Source of the DNA: Astropecten irregularis
Taxonomy: Eukaryota; Echinodermata; Asteroidea; Paxillosida; Astropectinidae
Assembly: GCA_963971285.1 (NCBI GenBank)
Contig: OZ020265.1
Coordinates: 6,302,270 to 6,366,269, forward strand
DNA: 64,000 nucleotides
Direction: 5' to 3'
The notes beneath the pieces are model-generated. The model saw only the letters and a list, made by a program, of their open reading frames with translations, did not search any database and was not told where the DNA came from. Made by a program: the position numbers and the translations under genes. How positions within the stretch are numbered: position 1 is the stretch's first letter; each line of letters starts with the position of its first letter. Positions 53,033-64,000 of the stretch are shown in pieces.

Positions 53033-54275
53033 ATTTAAAGGTAGAAATATATTGTTAAAATATTTCCGCCTGAAATGGTGTATTTATCAAAACAGTTGTC
53101 AAACAAAGACTAATTAGGTCAGCGTCACGATAAATTTTATATGGAGGATGAAAAGTGGCCATCTTTTTTTCTGCTATCAGAGTAGCCAAAAAGCAGATTT
53201 TTACGTTTTTGTTGGATGATCTTTTCCACTTTTCTACTTATTTGCTACCTCAAAAGCAGATTTAACTTTTGTAGAAACTAATTGTTCTGCTTTTCTGCTA
53301 CAGCAAAAGCAGATCTTACTTTGGTGGCCGAAAATTGGCCATAGGCTTTTCTGCCTTCATAAAAAGAGAACCGCGCCCTCCTCCTACTAGCGCTGAACCG
53401 CATCTCAAGGAATAATATTAATTTTACTTTCGCATAATTAATAAGTAGTCATATCTAGCCATCATCCAATAGACAGCCTACATGATCGGGAAATCATTCA
53501 TAAGAATTATAGGGTGGAGCCGGCGGACCATGGTTATCATTGGTTTCCACAGTAATCGTCTTCAATTCCCAGCGCTACAGGAAGGCGCGCGGTCCTCTTT
53601 AAAGGTAGTATCATACTTTGGTTTTTGTCAAAGAAATACAGATTCGTGGGCAAAAATATCAAGGAAGATACAGTAAAAGCAATCTTTGAACATTTCAGTC
53701 CCATACGTTGCCCACTTTTTGAGAAAACAGCGAAAAACGGCTATACAGTATTTCTTAAGTGTTCAAGTTTCTCTTTCGGTCGTAATTTGACTAATTTCTG
53801 GATAAATACACCATTTTCAGGCGGAAAAATGTTTAACAGCATGTTTCTACCAGCACCATCTTCATACCTAGTTATACGTAAATCTGTGAACTTCTTACCA
53901 AAGTATATGATACAACCTTTAAGGCAGAAAAGCCGATGGCCACTAAGTTAAGCTGCCGAATTAAAAACTGCTTTTCCGGTAGCAGAAAAGCAGCAAAATT
54001 GGTTTCTACAAAAGTTTTATCTGATTTTGAGGTAGCACAAAAAGGAGAAAAGTGGAAAATTGCATCTAACCAAAACGTAATTATCTGCTTTTTTGCCCGG
54101 CTCTGGGAGCAGAAAAACAGATGGCCACTTTTCGTCCTCCCATGATAAGGATTTGCATTGTTTTCTCAAAAAGTGGCCGGGCGCAGCCTGGACTGGGAAT
54201 TTCACAGATTACTCAGTGTTACTGTAGGCCTATCTTTCTTGACATTTTGTGCCCATGAATCTGCATTTCTTGCCA
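53033..54275. mobile_element. Nested MITEs: B, then fold-back, then B
   Basis: The outer B copy is split: left part 53033-53130 (aaaggtagaaatatattg), right part 54147-54275 (ttgttttctcaaaaagtggc ... atgaatctgcatttctt). Between them is a fold-back element whose arms pair (53140-53355 with 53928-54145; ggatgaaaagtggccat / atggccacttttcgtcctcc). Inside it lies a second B copy, 53602-53920, inverted. At least three insertion events. Confidence 0.7.
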
Positions 54276-54663
54276 TGTTTGCTTATGGCGCAAAGTCACA
54301 TCCGTACCGTGCATCAATTTTTATGTTTCCTCTTTTACACCTGCTGCGCTAATTTCTTACACATCCCATGCACCTGTGCCACCAACTCCAAAAGTTATTA
54401 AGGGCGCCCTCAATGTCTTAGAAATGCAGCCGCTCCAAATCCAAATTTCAGACGACTGGAATAAAAATACTGTAATAATTTGGCCAAATTCTAGAAATGT
54501 CGATATTTTAATAAAGCAAGTAGATGAATTACTATTAATTTAGTAATTGTAGTGACTATTTTGGTGAAATAAATTGGAATTAATTTCAGTACTTTCGATG
54601 TCTTCGATCGAAACGACTGGAAAGAAGACTGATCAAAACCCCCTGTGAAGTCAAGTCGTCAAG

Positions 54664-54815
54664 GTTATTTTACACACGACCGTCTGCTCATACCGTCCAG
54701 GGGCCATTCCTTCATACTTGACACGTACACACAAAACCTGACACGACTCCATGTGCTTTGCTAGGCCCAAATTACCGACTCTACAGTCACTTGTAGTGAG
54801 CAAGAGGCGAACCTG
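54664..54815. promoter_or_regulatory. Possible shared promoter of GID8 (left) and leprecan gene (right)
   Basis: The leprecan-type gene starts at 54816 on plus. On minus, an ATG at 54691 opens MSRRSC and meets a weak GTAAAA donor with phase 0, which would splice in frame to the GID8 exon at 51859. This would give a head-to-head pair about 120 bp apart. The donor is weak and the peptide is not conserved, so this is a candidate only. Confidence 0.25.
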
Positions 54816-55298
54816 ATGCTACTGGCTACAATCATGGCTCAAATTCTGACCACAATTTCGCTGTTTTTCCTCTTATTTTTGGCCAAGACTTTTATCCAGA
54901 CCGGTGACAGCCAGGCCCAAGATAATGTTGACTACGGTCCACCGACAACAACGTACGATGAATGGTACCAAAGTGGCATGGATTCCTACACCAAGGAAGA
55001 CTGGGACGATACCATTTACTACTTCGAGAAAGCTCTGGAAGAATTCAAGTTCTACCGTAAGAGCCTGGTTGAATGTCGCCTGAAATGTGGCAAATCTCGC
55101 GGTAGCTCTTTGAAGCCAAAGGACGAAGGAGTCGTCGGTGAAATGCAGTATTTTCAGGGGCTCTTTATGAAGGCGAATTGCGTGAGGAAGTGTAAATTGG
55201 AGAAGTTGGGCAGCCGGCCTGAGCTTATTGATAATGATATCACGGATAAGTTTCTGACGAGGATGCCGTACAGTTATCTGCAGTTTTCATATTACAAG
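54816..55298 (+). CDS. Leprecan/CRTAP/P3H family protein, first exon
   Basis: The exon encodes 161 residues from ATG 54816 to TACAAG followed by the donor GTAATT, phase 0. Residues 1-30 are a hydrophobic signal peptide (second ATG at 54834 possible). The mature part starts at an acidic stretch, then a TPR-like helix pair (YDEWYQSGMDSYTKEDWDD, then YYFEKALEEFKFYRKS). Paired cysteines LVECRLKC and ANCVRKC match the N-terminal domain of CRTAP, P3H1-3 and P3H4, as does the ending MPYSYLQFSYYK. These ER proteins 3-hydroxylate prolines in collagen or help that complex. Which member this is cannot be told from one exon. I found no second exon before the window end, so the intron would exceed 8.7 kb. 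Confidence 0.85.
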
Positions 55299-56057
55299 GT
55301 AATTTTATGAAATAATAATTACTTTGTTAAGCATGCTAAATCCAATCCAACAGTGAAAAATAACACGAACAGATTTTGCTTGGAAGATGACAGACAATAA
55401 AATAAACCATGTTGACATTTTAAATAATTTATTAACTAAATTTAATAAACATTTTAAGGAAAGGATTCCACTGACGGCCATTACGGAAAAAGAGTCATTT
55501 CCTCTAACTTATTGGATGCAAGTCATAATGAACTTCAATCTCATAACGCCCTCTGCCAGTCCCATAGGTTTTGTGCACTTAGTGATTGGTGGAATTCTTC
55601 TCTGCATTTTAATTTCAATGTATGTGTATGTACACTTTACAGTTTACTGAGGGCCTGTTTGTTTCACGCACAAGATCATGGATCCTGCTGATCCGGATCC
55701 CATTTTAGCGTGTACATCCTGCATGGGACGTGGATCTGCAGATCACAGAAACAAATTGTCTAACTTTAGTTGCGATAATTGTAGCCCTTGGTCTAAAATC
55801 GGGGCGCGGGACGCAGATGAAAGTCAGACCAATGGTTACGATTACCGCAAATAAGTTACAGTAGTTTAACCTGTGAAAACCGGGGAGCATGAGTTGACAT
55901 CGACAGTCTCCATAGGGTAACTGGATCATAACATTGCATTACATAAACGGCACTGTGAATCAGGATACCACACTCGCCACAGAAAAAAACAAACATGCTG
56001 TACATAAATCATTTGTGGTATGGAGGAGGATTAGGGTTTACAGTAGTCCTATCGAAT

Positions 56058-56180
56058 GCTGGTCAACTCGTACACCGACCAACTCGTACGCCTACCGACT
56101 CGTACGCAGCATACGAGTTGGTCGGCTTATGAGTTGACCAAAGGGCGTACGAGTTGGTCGGCATACGAGTTCACCAGCTT
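56058..56180. repeat. Short inverted and direct repeats of an ACTCGTA(C/T)G motif
   Basis: ccgaccaactcgtacg on the left half and cgtacgagttggtcgg on the right half, with two or more copies each way. Confidence 0.65.
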
Positions 56181-56329
56181 CGGTCCTTTCCTGCATGTTG
56201 TGGTTTACATTAGTTATCTCAACATTTTTGCATCAATCATTTGATAAGCCTTGCCTCTTTTGTATTTTTATCATGGTCAGATAAGTCAAATAACTTTAGC
56301 AAATAAGTGTTGAACCCACAATTGCACAC

Positions 56330-57060
56330 AGGAAGCTTTATTCACAGGTTTAATGGGCACAGCGAAAAATCCCTTACACGAATTGGCACGAAACGGTCGC
56401 AAGAGGGCGTCACGATCATCTCATTATGTGACGTCATCGCACTGACCAAAAAAGGAAGTTTTCATGAATGAAACTGACGCGCATGGGCACATACTCAGCG
56501 ATGCCCACTCTAACCATAGTTACTTCGACAGACCTCGCCACGATCTTTCGAATGGTACCAAAAACATACAAATTTGTACATTTCTTCGACCTTTTGACCA
56601 TTTTTGGTGGTGTCACCTGACGTTCGAGAACTCACGGACACCGCGATCGTATTTGAACTTTGGTGAGCTGTATTTTTGTTGTCATTTTACCGCGAAACCG
56701 CGCCACCGTCTGAGTGTGATTGTTGGGTCGTTGAATATTCATATAAAGTGTGTTGGGTCTATTGGTTGTGTATGCTGAGAGCGCCACATGAATATGCATA
56801 GAATTGCATGGTCATCCGGAGATGTCGTACGGCCGACTGTTGATCGTTGCGTAGTCGTACACCGCGTGTGTTTGAATAGGCACATCGCGTAATGCGTGCC
56901 CCGTACGTGTCTGCAACGGCCCTGCGTGCGTGCGTAACGAGTTGGGCCAGCACATGGTTTCCGTGACGTCACGAGCACGGCCTCGCGCGTTGACCAATCA
57001 GCGCGGCGCTTTTTACACACAGCACTGTTTCCATCCGTGTTACAGTGCATATGGGGAATT
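56330..57060. promoter_or_regulatory. CpG-rich, promoter-like island in the presumed leprecan intron
   Basis: Much richer in CpG than its surroundings. Contains two perfect CRE sites TGACGTCA (56429-56436, 56964-56971), a CCAAT box in gaccaatcagcg (56992-57003) and an octamer-like atgaatatgcat. No coding sequence recognised. It may be an alternative promoter or enhancer. Confidence 0.4.
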
Positions 57061-57206
57061 TTTCGCTGTGATGGGAGACTTTGGAGAACCGGTCTTCTAG
57101 TCAACAGCACACGTCCACGTAATTGTGAGCATTCGCGCATTGTTTATTGTTTTGTGTGTGCGCTGTTGACTAGAACTAGACCGGTTCTCCAAAGTCTCCC
57201 ATTAAC
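57060..57206. mobile_element. Short MITE with ~42-bp inverted ends
   Basis: gatgggagactttggagaac then cggtcttctagtcaacagca pairs with tgctgttgactagaact... gttctccaaagtctcccatt. About 145 bp. Confidence 0.7.
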
Positions 57207-58166
57207 ATGTAGAACAATTTATACAAAATAATGAACTAGGCTTTAACCCAGATCAGTAAAGCAAAGGAAATGAAATTCTGTAGAATAGATTCCATACAGT
57301 ACCCATGTACACGTGTACATATTGCATATTGCTGGCCGACCCTCCTGCGATTATACCGAATACTACATAATTACTTCAACATGGGTTTAAAATTTCACCG
57401 CATTCCTACAAGCATGGCAAGAGGTAGAGAATTACACTTACCGGTAATTGTTTCCAACTCACATGATTTAGGCCTACTGCAATATTTAATAATTATAATC
57501 ATGTCAATTTTGATGTCCGCAAGCTATGTTTTGGAAAGTTGACAGGTTTTGAATATTTAGATCAAATTTTGTTGGTGTCAGCTATTTGGTGGGATTGTAA
57601 ACCATTAGGCCTACATCATATCAATGCACTTGTTGTCCACAGGTTTATTGGGATATAGGTCTACATTATTTTTTTTAAGAGTAGAGAATAGCTAGGCCAC
57701 ATGCTTACATGTAAATTTAGCATGCTACATAGATTTGTTAAGGCTATTCGTCATGTTCATGGTAAAAGTACAAATAGGTTTTGCAGTAATAGCCCCAGGC
57801 CTTGAATTTGATTCTGAAAGGGACAAGCCAAGGCCACTTTTCCATTGCAAGGGGCACTTCTATGGGAAAACCATAATGTCTATGGAAACATTTGAAGGGG
57901 CACCAAGGCCAAGAACCAGGGCAACGAAGGCTGTGGCCTCTGTTAAATTCCAGGCTTGTAGGCCCTACACCATGACATGAGACATATAGGCTAATTGAAC
58001 TCTTTTATGAGTAGTCCATGGGGTAAACGAGCCTTTTAACTTGACGTCCCGGCCAGAGCATACTGACCCTTCTTATCAAACAGAGTTACTGACATGAGTG
58101 AGAAGAAAAGGGTGTACCGGTACGTAATAAAAGCACAGTTTGCATTCTGCATGTTGGTGTTATAGC

Positions 58167-58407
58167 CAGGGGCGAATTTCATAAAACTGTTAAGCACAAA
58201 ACGTGCTTAGCACAAAAATGTCTCGCCCAATAAAACAAACCACCATTGAAAATTCCATTTGATATTCATGGTCAGCGAACAACAGCCAAAGAACAATCAC
58301 AAGTGATACACAACATGTGGAAGTTTGGTTGTTAACCCTGTTTTTATTAAGACAGAAATGTCATGCTTAGCCAATTTATGTGCTTAACAGTTTTATGAAA
58401 TTGGCCA
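58167..58407. mobile_element. Family A MITE
   Basis: CAGGGGCGAATTTCATAAAA at left and TTTTATGAAATTGGCCACTG at right; interior aatgtctcgcccaataaaac as at 28390. Confidence 0.75.
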
Positions 58408-58544
58408 CTGGTGATAGACACATGTAGAGTCATTCCATCCCGTCCCATATCCGCCCCTCTCTAGTAATGGGAGAGACAGGTGCTGTTGTGACTGCTGAGG
58501 TCACTTTGATGATTGGGAGGTCAACTGAACATCATAGAGGAAAT

Positions 58545-58917
58545 TAGGGCTGTAAGTTTACGAATAATTTTGTAATCGGTTACCCGTTTGTTTTTCGGTT
58601 ACGGTTACGATTACCCTTATAACAAAGAAAACAAAGAAAAACAAAGAAATAGTAAGTTTGGGTCTGTCAGGAACTTGGTTGACAACATTCTTTTGTCACA
58701 ACATTTGGCAGTGGTAGACATAGCAAAATGTCTGGCCTTTGCTTTGCATAAGCCTGCTGGTCCAATTTTCAAAAGATCATCATGGACTTTTTTGCTTTGT
58801 GAACTCTAGAAAGTGCCTATGTTTAAAAAAAAAGAGGCCATTAAAAAGATACTTTTCGATTAACCTAACTGGGAAAATGTCGGTTAACCGGTTAACCGGA
58901 TACAAACTGCAGCCTTA
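58545..58917. mobile_element. hAT-type MITE with perfect 8-bp target duplication
   Basis: Ends TAGGGCTGTAAGTTT and AAACTGCAGCCTTA; flanks GAGGAAAT at 58537-58544 and 58918-58925 are identical. Interior has the ggttac / gttaaccggttaacc pattern common in hAT elements. 373 bp. Confidence 0.85.
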
Positions 58918-58973
58918 GAGGAAATCATTTTGATAAGGCGTCAATTTATTCTAATGCCACAAAATACTGAAGT

Positions 58974-59409
58974 GGGCAATTCCAGGGCAACGTACATGAC
59001 AATCACACAGTTTTTGCCTTATTCAGAGGATCACAAAGTAGGATTGGCAGTTTGCAAACAATTTTAATTATTATAGGCTTATCAGACACATTTAACTATC
59101 AGTGACATATGCTGTCAAATTGATATGATTTCATTTTAACAGTTATAGAGAAAATGCACTTCTTGTGACCGAAACAGACATGACACCAAGTGACATTTGG
59201 TGTCATGTCCGTGTCGGTCACAAGAAGTGCATTTTCTCTATAACTGTTCAATGAAATTACATAAAATTTACTACATATGTCACTGATAGTTAAATGTGTC
59301 TGATAAGCCTAATTAAAATTGTTTGCAAACTGCCGATCCTACTTTGTGATTCTCTGAATATGGCAAAAACTGTGTGACTGTCATGTCCGTTACGCTGGAA
59401 TTGCCCAAT
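58974..59409. repeat. Near-perfect palindrome, ~435 bp
   Basis: TGGGCAATTCCAG at left pairs with CTGGAATTGCCCA at right; ttataggcttatcagacaca pairs with tgtgtctgataagcctaatt; gaaaatgcacttcttgtgac pairs with gtcacaagaagtgcattttc. The loop is near 59180-59195 (caccaagtgacatttggtg). Arms of about 210 bp with few mismatches. Confidence 0.85.
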
Positions 59410-59524
59410 TGTCATGAATTGCAGTTTGTGCTGTCATAGTCTCATCACTATTATGTTACCTTTTTCAGGAAAAAAATTGTCCTTTCTGAGTTTCTGTGCA
59501 AACTTTTAAACTTAAAATGTTCAT

Positions 59525-59735
59525 AATCATCAAATAACCACAACGGAAACCTACTGAATTTTTAAGTCATTGAAAAGTGATCAAAGAAAAATTGATTGGA
59601 GCGGGATTCGAACCGGCGACCTCCTGAATACAGTGCAAGTGCTCTTACCAACTGAGCTATCCAGCCCTATCTGGTGGTGTCCCAAATACCCCGGTAGTCA
59701 ATTTATCTCTGTTCGTTTGGCAGTCAGAAGCCAAT
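59525..59735 (-). mobile_element. Family D tRNA-related SINE, inverted copy
   Basis: Reverse complement shows the same A and B boxes (gagcgggattcgaaccggcg; ccaactgagctatccagccc), flanked by the ataaccacaa block and by ctgttcgtttggcagtcaga. Confidence 0.7.
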
Positions 59736-59845
59736 TTTCAATTAATATTGTTATTTATTTCTGGTAAATGAAACCAAGGATTCCTCAAAAGCACCCTAGG
59801 CACAGTAGCTCGAAATCCTGATGAAACCTTTTATGGAAAGAAAAT

Positions 59846-59945
59846 TGGCTGGATGGCTTAGTCCACATGGCGCCTGTATGGTATTCAGGAGGTTGCCAGT
59901 TCGAATCCTGCTCCAGTAAATTTGTCTTTGTTCACCTATGACTTC
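59846..59945 (+). mobile_element. Family D SINE, diverged
   Basis: GGCTGGATGGCTTAGTCCAC, GCCAGTTCGAATCCTGCTCC and the tail tttgtctttgttcacctatg. Confidence 0.55.
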
Positions 59946-60382
59946 AAATGTTCATTACTTGAAAAATATTTTCATGGTGGTTCTGCTACATAAGTACATA
60001 CAGGATCGAGAGATTCAATGAACTTTGTGTGAAATAATATTGTGCTTGTCATCAAGTAGGACTGTCTAATTGGCCCCAGCTAAGAAGTCTGCTGTGGGAA
60101 CGATTCCCTGTACATGTACAGTTGTAGTGATCGGACCCAGTACTGCTACCTGCACAGTGTATTATTCACTACTTGTTAGATTAACTTGGGAAGTTTGGTC
60201 TCCATGGATAGGAGCTCATACTGTGTAAAGATTGGATACAAATTGAATACTGCTACTGCTAGCAGGTGTATTATTTCTGGGTTTGTTTAACATCATTTAA
60301 GTTTGTCATTTCATTTAATACACATGTTGTACTTGTATATGTAACGAACGAAATGGGGTCAGGGTGTTAAAGACTGATCACT

Positions 60383-60668
60383 TAAAGGTAGTATCATACT
60401 TTGGTAAGAAACCAAAACAGAAATGTTCACAGAAATTTACGTATAACTTACAGGGTGTGAAGATGGTGATGGTAGAAACATACCGTTAAATTTGTTCCGC
60501 CTTAAGACTTAAGAAATACTGTGGCTGTTTTTCACTGTTTTCTCAAAAACTGGGCACCGTATGGGACTGACATTTTCACAGATGACTGTTACTGTATCTG
60601 TCTTGATATTTTTGCCTATGAATCTATATTTCTTTGATAAAAACCAAAGTATGATACTACCTTTAAGC
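60383..60668 (+). mobile_element. Family B MITE
   Basis: Begins CTTAAAGGTAGTATCATACT and ends GTATGATACTACCTTTAA; an inner block is missing. Confidence 0.75.
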
Positions 60669-61069
60669 CCCGCCCCATTTTTTCCCGACCAATCACTACC
60701 TTTAATAGTCAGGCCTATGTGTCATGTCAGTATTTTGATGGTGGTAGATGTCTCAAAATTGTCTGTCCTACTCACTTGTCAAAAAAGATTTCCTCTTTTG
60801 TTTGGAGTTTTGGCAGCAGCTCCATTGATTTTGTACATTGTATGATCTCCAATCATTTCCTGTGCCGGATGGAGTGTTCATGTACAGTTGTACATTATGT
60901 AAATGCAGTGAAAGTGGATGGTCAGGTGTATAAAAGATAAGTCATCTCCAAACTCAGGCAAACTGGCCCTGATAATTTGTACCTAGTCTGAACGCAAAGT
61001 TAGAGGCAGTGAGTGTCCCCCTGACCTCCATAAAAATTCCAGGAGCCCTGTCTTAAAAATACACGTGCA

Positions 61070-61566
61070 TTAAAGGGAGCATATAGGATTTACAAGGCCT
61101 CTAAAAAGAAAATAAATTATTGAATTTGAGACAGAAAATGGACTCCGCACAGTTCGTAAACAGTGCAAACATTCACCACGGAAAATCTTGGTTCATCAGA
61201 TGCTGGGTTTTTCAAGCCAATCAAGATTTTGCGTCTTTTCCAAAAACATAAAGTAAACGATTCTTCATATTTTATAAGAAAAATTGAGTTGGGTTTTCGC
61301 TAGTTTCTCGTGACTCAGATGTCCTATTGAGCTCAAATTTTCACAGGTTTATTATGTACATGTTTGATCAGACAAAGTATGAATGCAGTCCTGTGACCTT
61401 TACCAATCATGTATTGTACCTTGAAAAACCCAGCATCTGATGAACCAAGATCTCCAATGGTGACTGTTTGCACTGTTTACGAACTGTTGAGTCTATTTTC
61501 TGTCTCAAACTCAATACTGGTAATTTATTTTTTGGAGGCCTTGCAAATCCTATATGCTCCCTTTAA
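61070..61566. mobile_element. TTAA-bordered element with long inverted arms
   Basis: Arms of about 150 bp: TTAAAGGGAGCATATAGGAT at left pairs with ATATGCTCCCTTTAA at right, and tggttcatcagatgctgggt pairs with aacccagcatctgatgaacc. The middle is the right half of a B' element (gagttgggttttcgctagtt ... ccaatcatgtattgtacctt). A partial relative lies at 50191-50340. Confidence 0.7.
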
Positions 61567-61956
61567 TACACCATGGAGCTAGGAAGAGAGCTCCATGCTA
61601 AGTTACACAGTAGCCTGTAGGCCTACATGTTTTTATACACCTGTACATATACACGTACACATGTGTACTGAACATGCAGGCCTTCCAGCATGCCCAATAG
61701 CATACACAGAGTCTGATTAGCTATTGATTTATTATGCAGTGATCATATCGATTGGCATAATTTGATAGATTTATTTTAGTAGGCCCTAAGTGATTTGTAC
61801 GGGAAATGAAAGGTTTTGCCAAACTTATGCCGGATTCATGTTACCATAACCCACCTCCCGCCATTTAAAACACAGTTAACCACATGATTTTTCTAGTGGT
61901 ACATGTACAGTACATGTAAGTATGGTATCCTGAATACCACAACACACAACCCTCCT

Positions 61957-62278
61957 TAAAGGTACAGTACAGGATTGGTAACATACATGTACCCAAACAG
62001 AAATGTTCACAGACTTTTAATACTTGTAACTTTCAGGGTTTGAAGATGGTGCTGGTGTATTTATCCAGAAATTAGTCAAACAAAGACCGAAAAACAGTTT
62101 TGATCTCGGGGTAAGATCAAAACCATTCTTTACTGGTACGGTACAGTATGTTTTATAAGAAAAATTTAGTTGGGTTTTCACTAATTTCTCGTGACTCAGA
62201 TGTCCGATTGAGCTCAATGCTGGATTAGACAAAGTAGTGCTGCTCTGTGACTTTCGCCAATCATGTATTATAACTTTT
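61957..62278 (+). mobile_element. Family B' MITE
   Basis: Begins TTAAAGGTACAGTACAGGAT and ends ccaatcatgtattataactt; same interior as 4757. Confidence 0.65.
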
Positions 62279-63937
62279 ACTCCTTTTTATACCTCCTTGC
62301 TCCCAAGTAATTTATATCACAGTTGACTACATGTAGCTGACCCAGGGATCATAAAAACTTGAAATCGGATTCAAGCTCTTACACCATAACAACTTAGCTA
62401 ACAGGTTAAATGACTCCCCTGGGGCTAAACAAAAGCTCACATCAGCTATCTTGTGGTCTGGGAACAAGTTTTCCCGAGTATTAACTTATAAACAAAAGCT
62501 GCAAAAACACAAAATTGGGCGGGGCTGGGGCTCTCTGTGCAAGCAAGTCAAGAGCAAGTGTAATGACCCAAATTTGTATACTCAAGGAGACATGGCTTTG
62601 CTCTCAAATGAATAGGCTCCTACTCTCCAAAGAGCAGAATTGAAATCACTCCCATTTTAAACCGGAATCACGTTTATGGGTTGAAACTTCTAGCAAACGT
62701 CCATTATATCTGAATTTAAAGAATTGTTTTGACAGTTTTCAGCAATCTGTATTTTTATTAATGTTATGGTTTTGATAATGTGTGTTTTGATATCTTTTAT
62801 TTTATTTGTTTTAAGTATCATTAGATTAATAATATAGACAAGATGATTTTCCTCTGGACAATAAAAATGAAATAAAATGAAATGATAAAATTACTTCTAT
62901 CTCTGCGACACAAAGTAGGCCCTATACCTTGGAAATTCCTCCTTTTTGAGTTAATTCCAAATTTCAATTTCATGAAAACCTTTCATGAAGACCTTTATAC
63001 ATTTGCACCTTTGGAGACTACTACTACTAGTAAAAAGCCAGGAAAACCCCTCCTAATCCCTAAAGCCTTGTAAACTTTTATTTCTATGGTGAGTGATTTG
63101 TGTCATGTGGCACTAATTGTCTGCAGAGGAAACATTAATTTATGTGTGTGCTAAGCTCGGTCCTCTTGGGACTACTTCCACGGAACTTTCAGGACTGCAT
63201 TCGCTTCCTCTGTTTGGGAAAAGGTGGATCAAGATCTTGCATTATGGTGTGACTGTGATCATTATAAAACCGCAACAAAACCCGCAAGTCGCGTTCCCAC
63301 TTTGGTTTGATCCACCTTTTCAAGAATGTTATGTCCAGTCTGAAAGGTTAAAAGTTGAAATAATTGTCAGTTTGGAATTTAGCTTCTGTCCTGCAGTAAA
63401 TTATTGTTCTATCACTACTTTTTGTTTGTCTTTTGAAAAGCTTTTGCAGAATTTGTGAGTGAGATTTTGAAGACAATTTGCATTCGATAATTTTAACGTT
63501 AACCCTTGTTGTCTTTGTACATGTGTACCTCCACAGTTCACAACACAAGATGCTATAGACCTACGTGTACAATATAAATCCTAACCCACCTCCATGGTAA
63601 ATGTGATATTCTGAATACCACAATACACCACAGTTTGTTTTTCGTGGTTGTAATTAATGCATGATTTATGATCCAGTTCTCAGTTGGAGACTTTGGTAGT
63701 GTGTGGTATGCAGCTCTTGTCTTGTTTGGAAAGCATAGAGGGTTAGGGTTTAAGTTAAAACTTGTGCACGTACTCTAACAACAGTGCATGCTACAGACCT
63801 ATGTGTACTTAATCTTAAGTTTAAAATGCACTATTTCTGATCATGACCTTTAAAAAATTTTGTCAATTGGTGACTTGACATATGTGACAGTTATGACTCA
63901 TTTTCACAAAGCAGATCAATTTCATTTATTCATCATG

Positions 63938-64000
63938 GGGTGCTGTGGCCTAGTGGTCTGGCGTATTTGAACTCAAAGTCTTGTGGTCAATCTACAGAGT
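63938..64000 (+). mobile_element. tRNA-derived SINE, cut by the window end
   Basis: It reads GGGGTGCTGTGGCCTAGTGG then TCTGGCG and CTTGTGGTCAATCTACAGA, matching the head of the SINE at 7620. The rest lies beyond the window. Confidence 0.65.

Larger units (their letters stand above)
55299..64000 (+). other. Presumed first intron of the leprecan-type gene
   Basis: No second exon was recognised. Holds the CpG-rich island, MITEs, SINEs and the 58974 palindrome. An 87-codon frame at 55387-55650 with a hydrophobic C-terminal segment is unrecognised. 62280-63930 is plain AT-rich sequence, except for a small inverted repeat ggaaaaggtggatcaa / ttgatccaccttttc (63217-63320). Confidence 0.45.

Noticed and set aside
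63117-63458. A 113-codon frame near the window end
   Set aside because: No family recognised, and it overlaps a small inverted repeat; not the next leprecan exon.

Overview
The window is nuclear DNA from an animal. It is AT-rich and intron-rich, with short exons and GT-AG introns, and it is packed with small DNA transposons (MITEs), tRNA-derived SINEs and minisatellites. The gene set (a PRIP/PLC-L type phospholipase C, a GID8 subunit of the CTLH E3 ligase, and a leprecan/CRTAP family collagen-modification protein) and the repeat style suggest an invertebrate deuterostome, perhaps an echinoderm. No sequence here proves the species. I saw no retroviral or Polinton-type element.

Layout. (1) 2818-30929, plus strand: 26 coding exons of a PLC-L (PRIP) homologue, about 1000 residues. 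It runs from the start of the PH domain through EF-hand, X, Y and C2 domains and the PRIP-specific C-terminal region to a stop codon; only the N-terminal exon(s) are missing. All ten residues I compared with the PLC-delta1 active site are present at the same spacing, unlike the vertebrate PRIPs, which are catalytically dead. One of its introns (4715-5324) looks like a U12-type AT-AC intron. The other introns hold minisatellites with units of 5, 16, 17, 18, 56 and 88 bp, many MITEs, a LINE tail, and a MITE carrying a piece of a histone H3 gene. (2) 30930-48450: no gene recognised. This stretch holds MITEs, hexamer arrays, a long 21-bp satellite, a second 21-bp satellite interrupted by a MITE, and two further 88-bp arrays. 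(3) 48453-51859, minus strand: GID8, four coding exons, complete except for a few N-terminal residues. (4) 54816-55298, plus strand: first exon of a leprecan/CRTAP/P3H-type gene with a signal peptide, starting divergently from GID8. The rest of the window (55.3-64 kb) is then probably its first intron and carries a CpG-rich promoter-like island, fold-back elements and hAT-like MITEs.

The three genes are not an operon and share no obvious pathway: phosphoinositide signalling, ubiquitin ligation and collagen folding in the ER. The most unusual points are the intact active site of the PRIP-type PLC, its AT-AC intron, the H3 fragment captured inside a MITE, hexamer expansions seeded by a MITE's own subterminal repeats, several nested transposon insertions, and a roughly 435-bp near-perfect palindrome.
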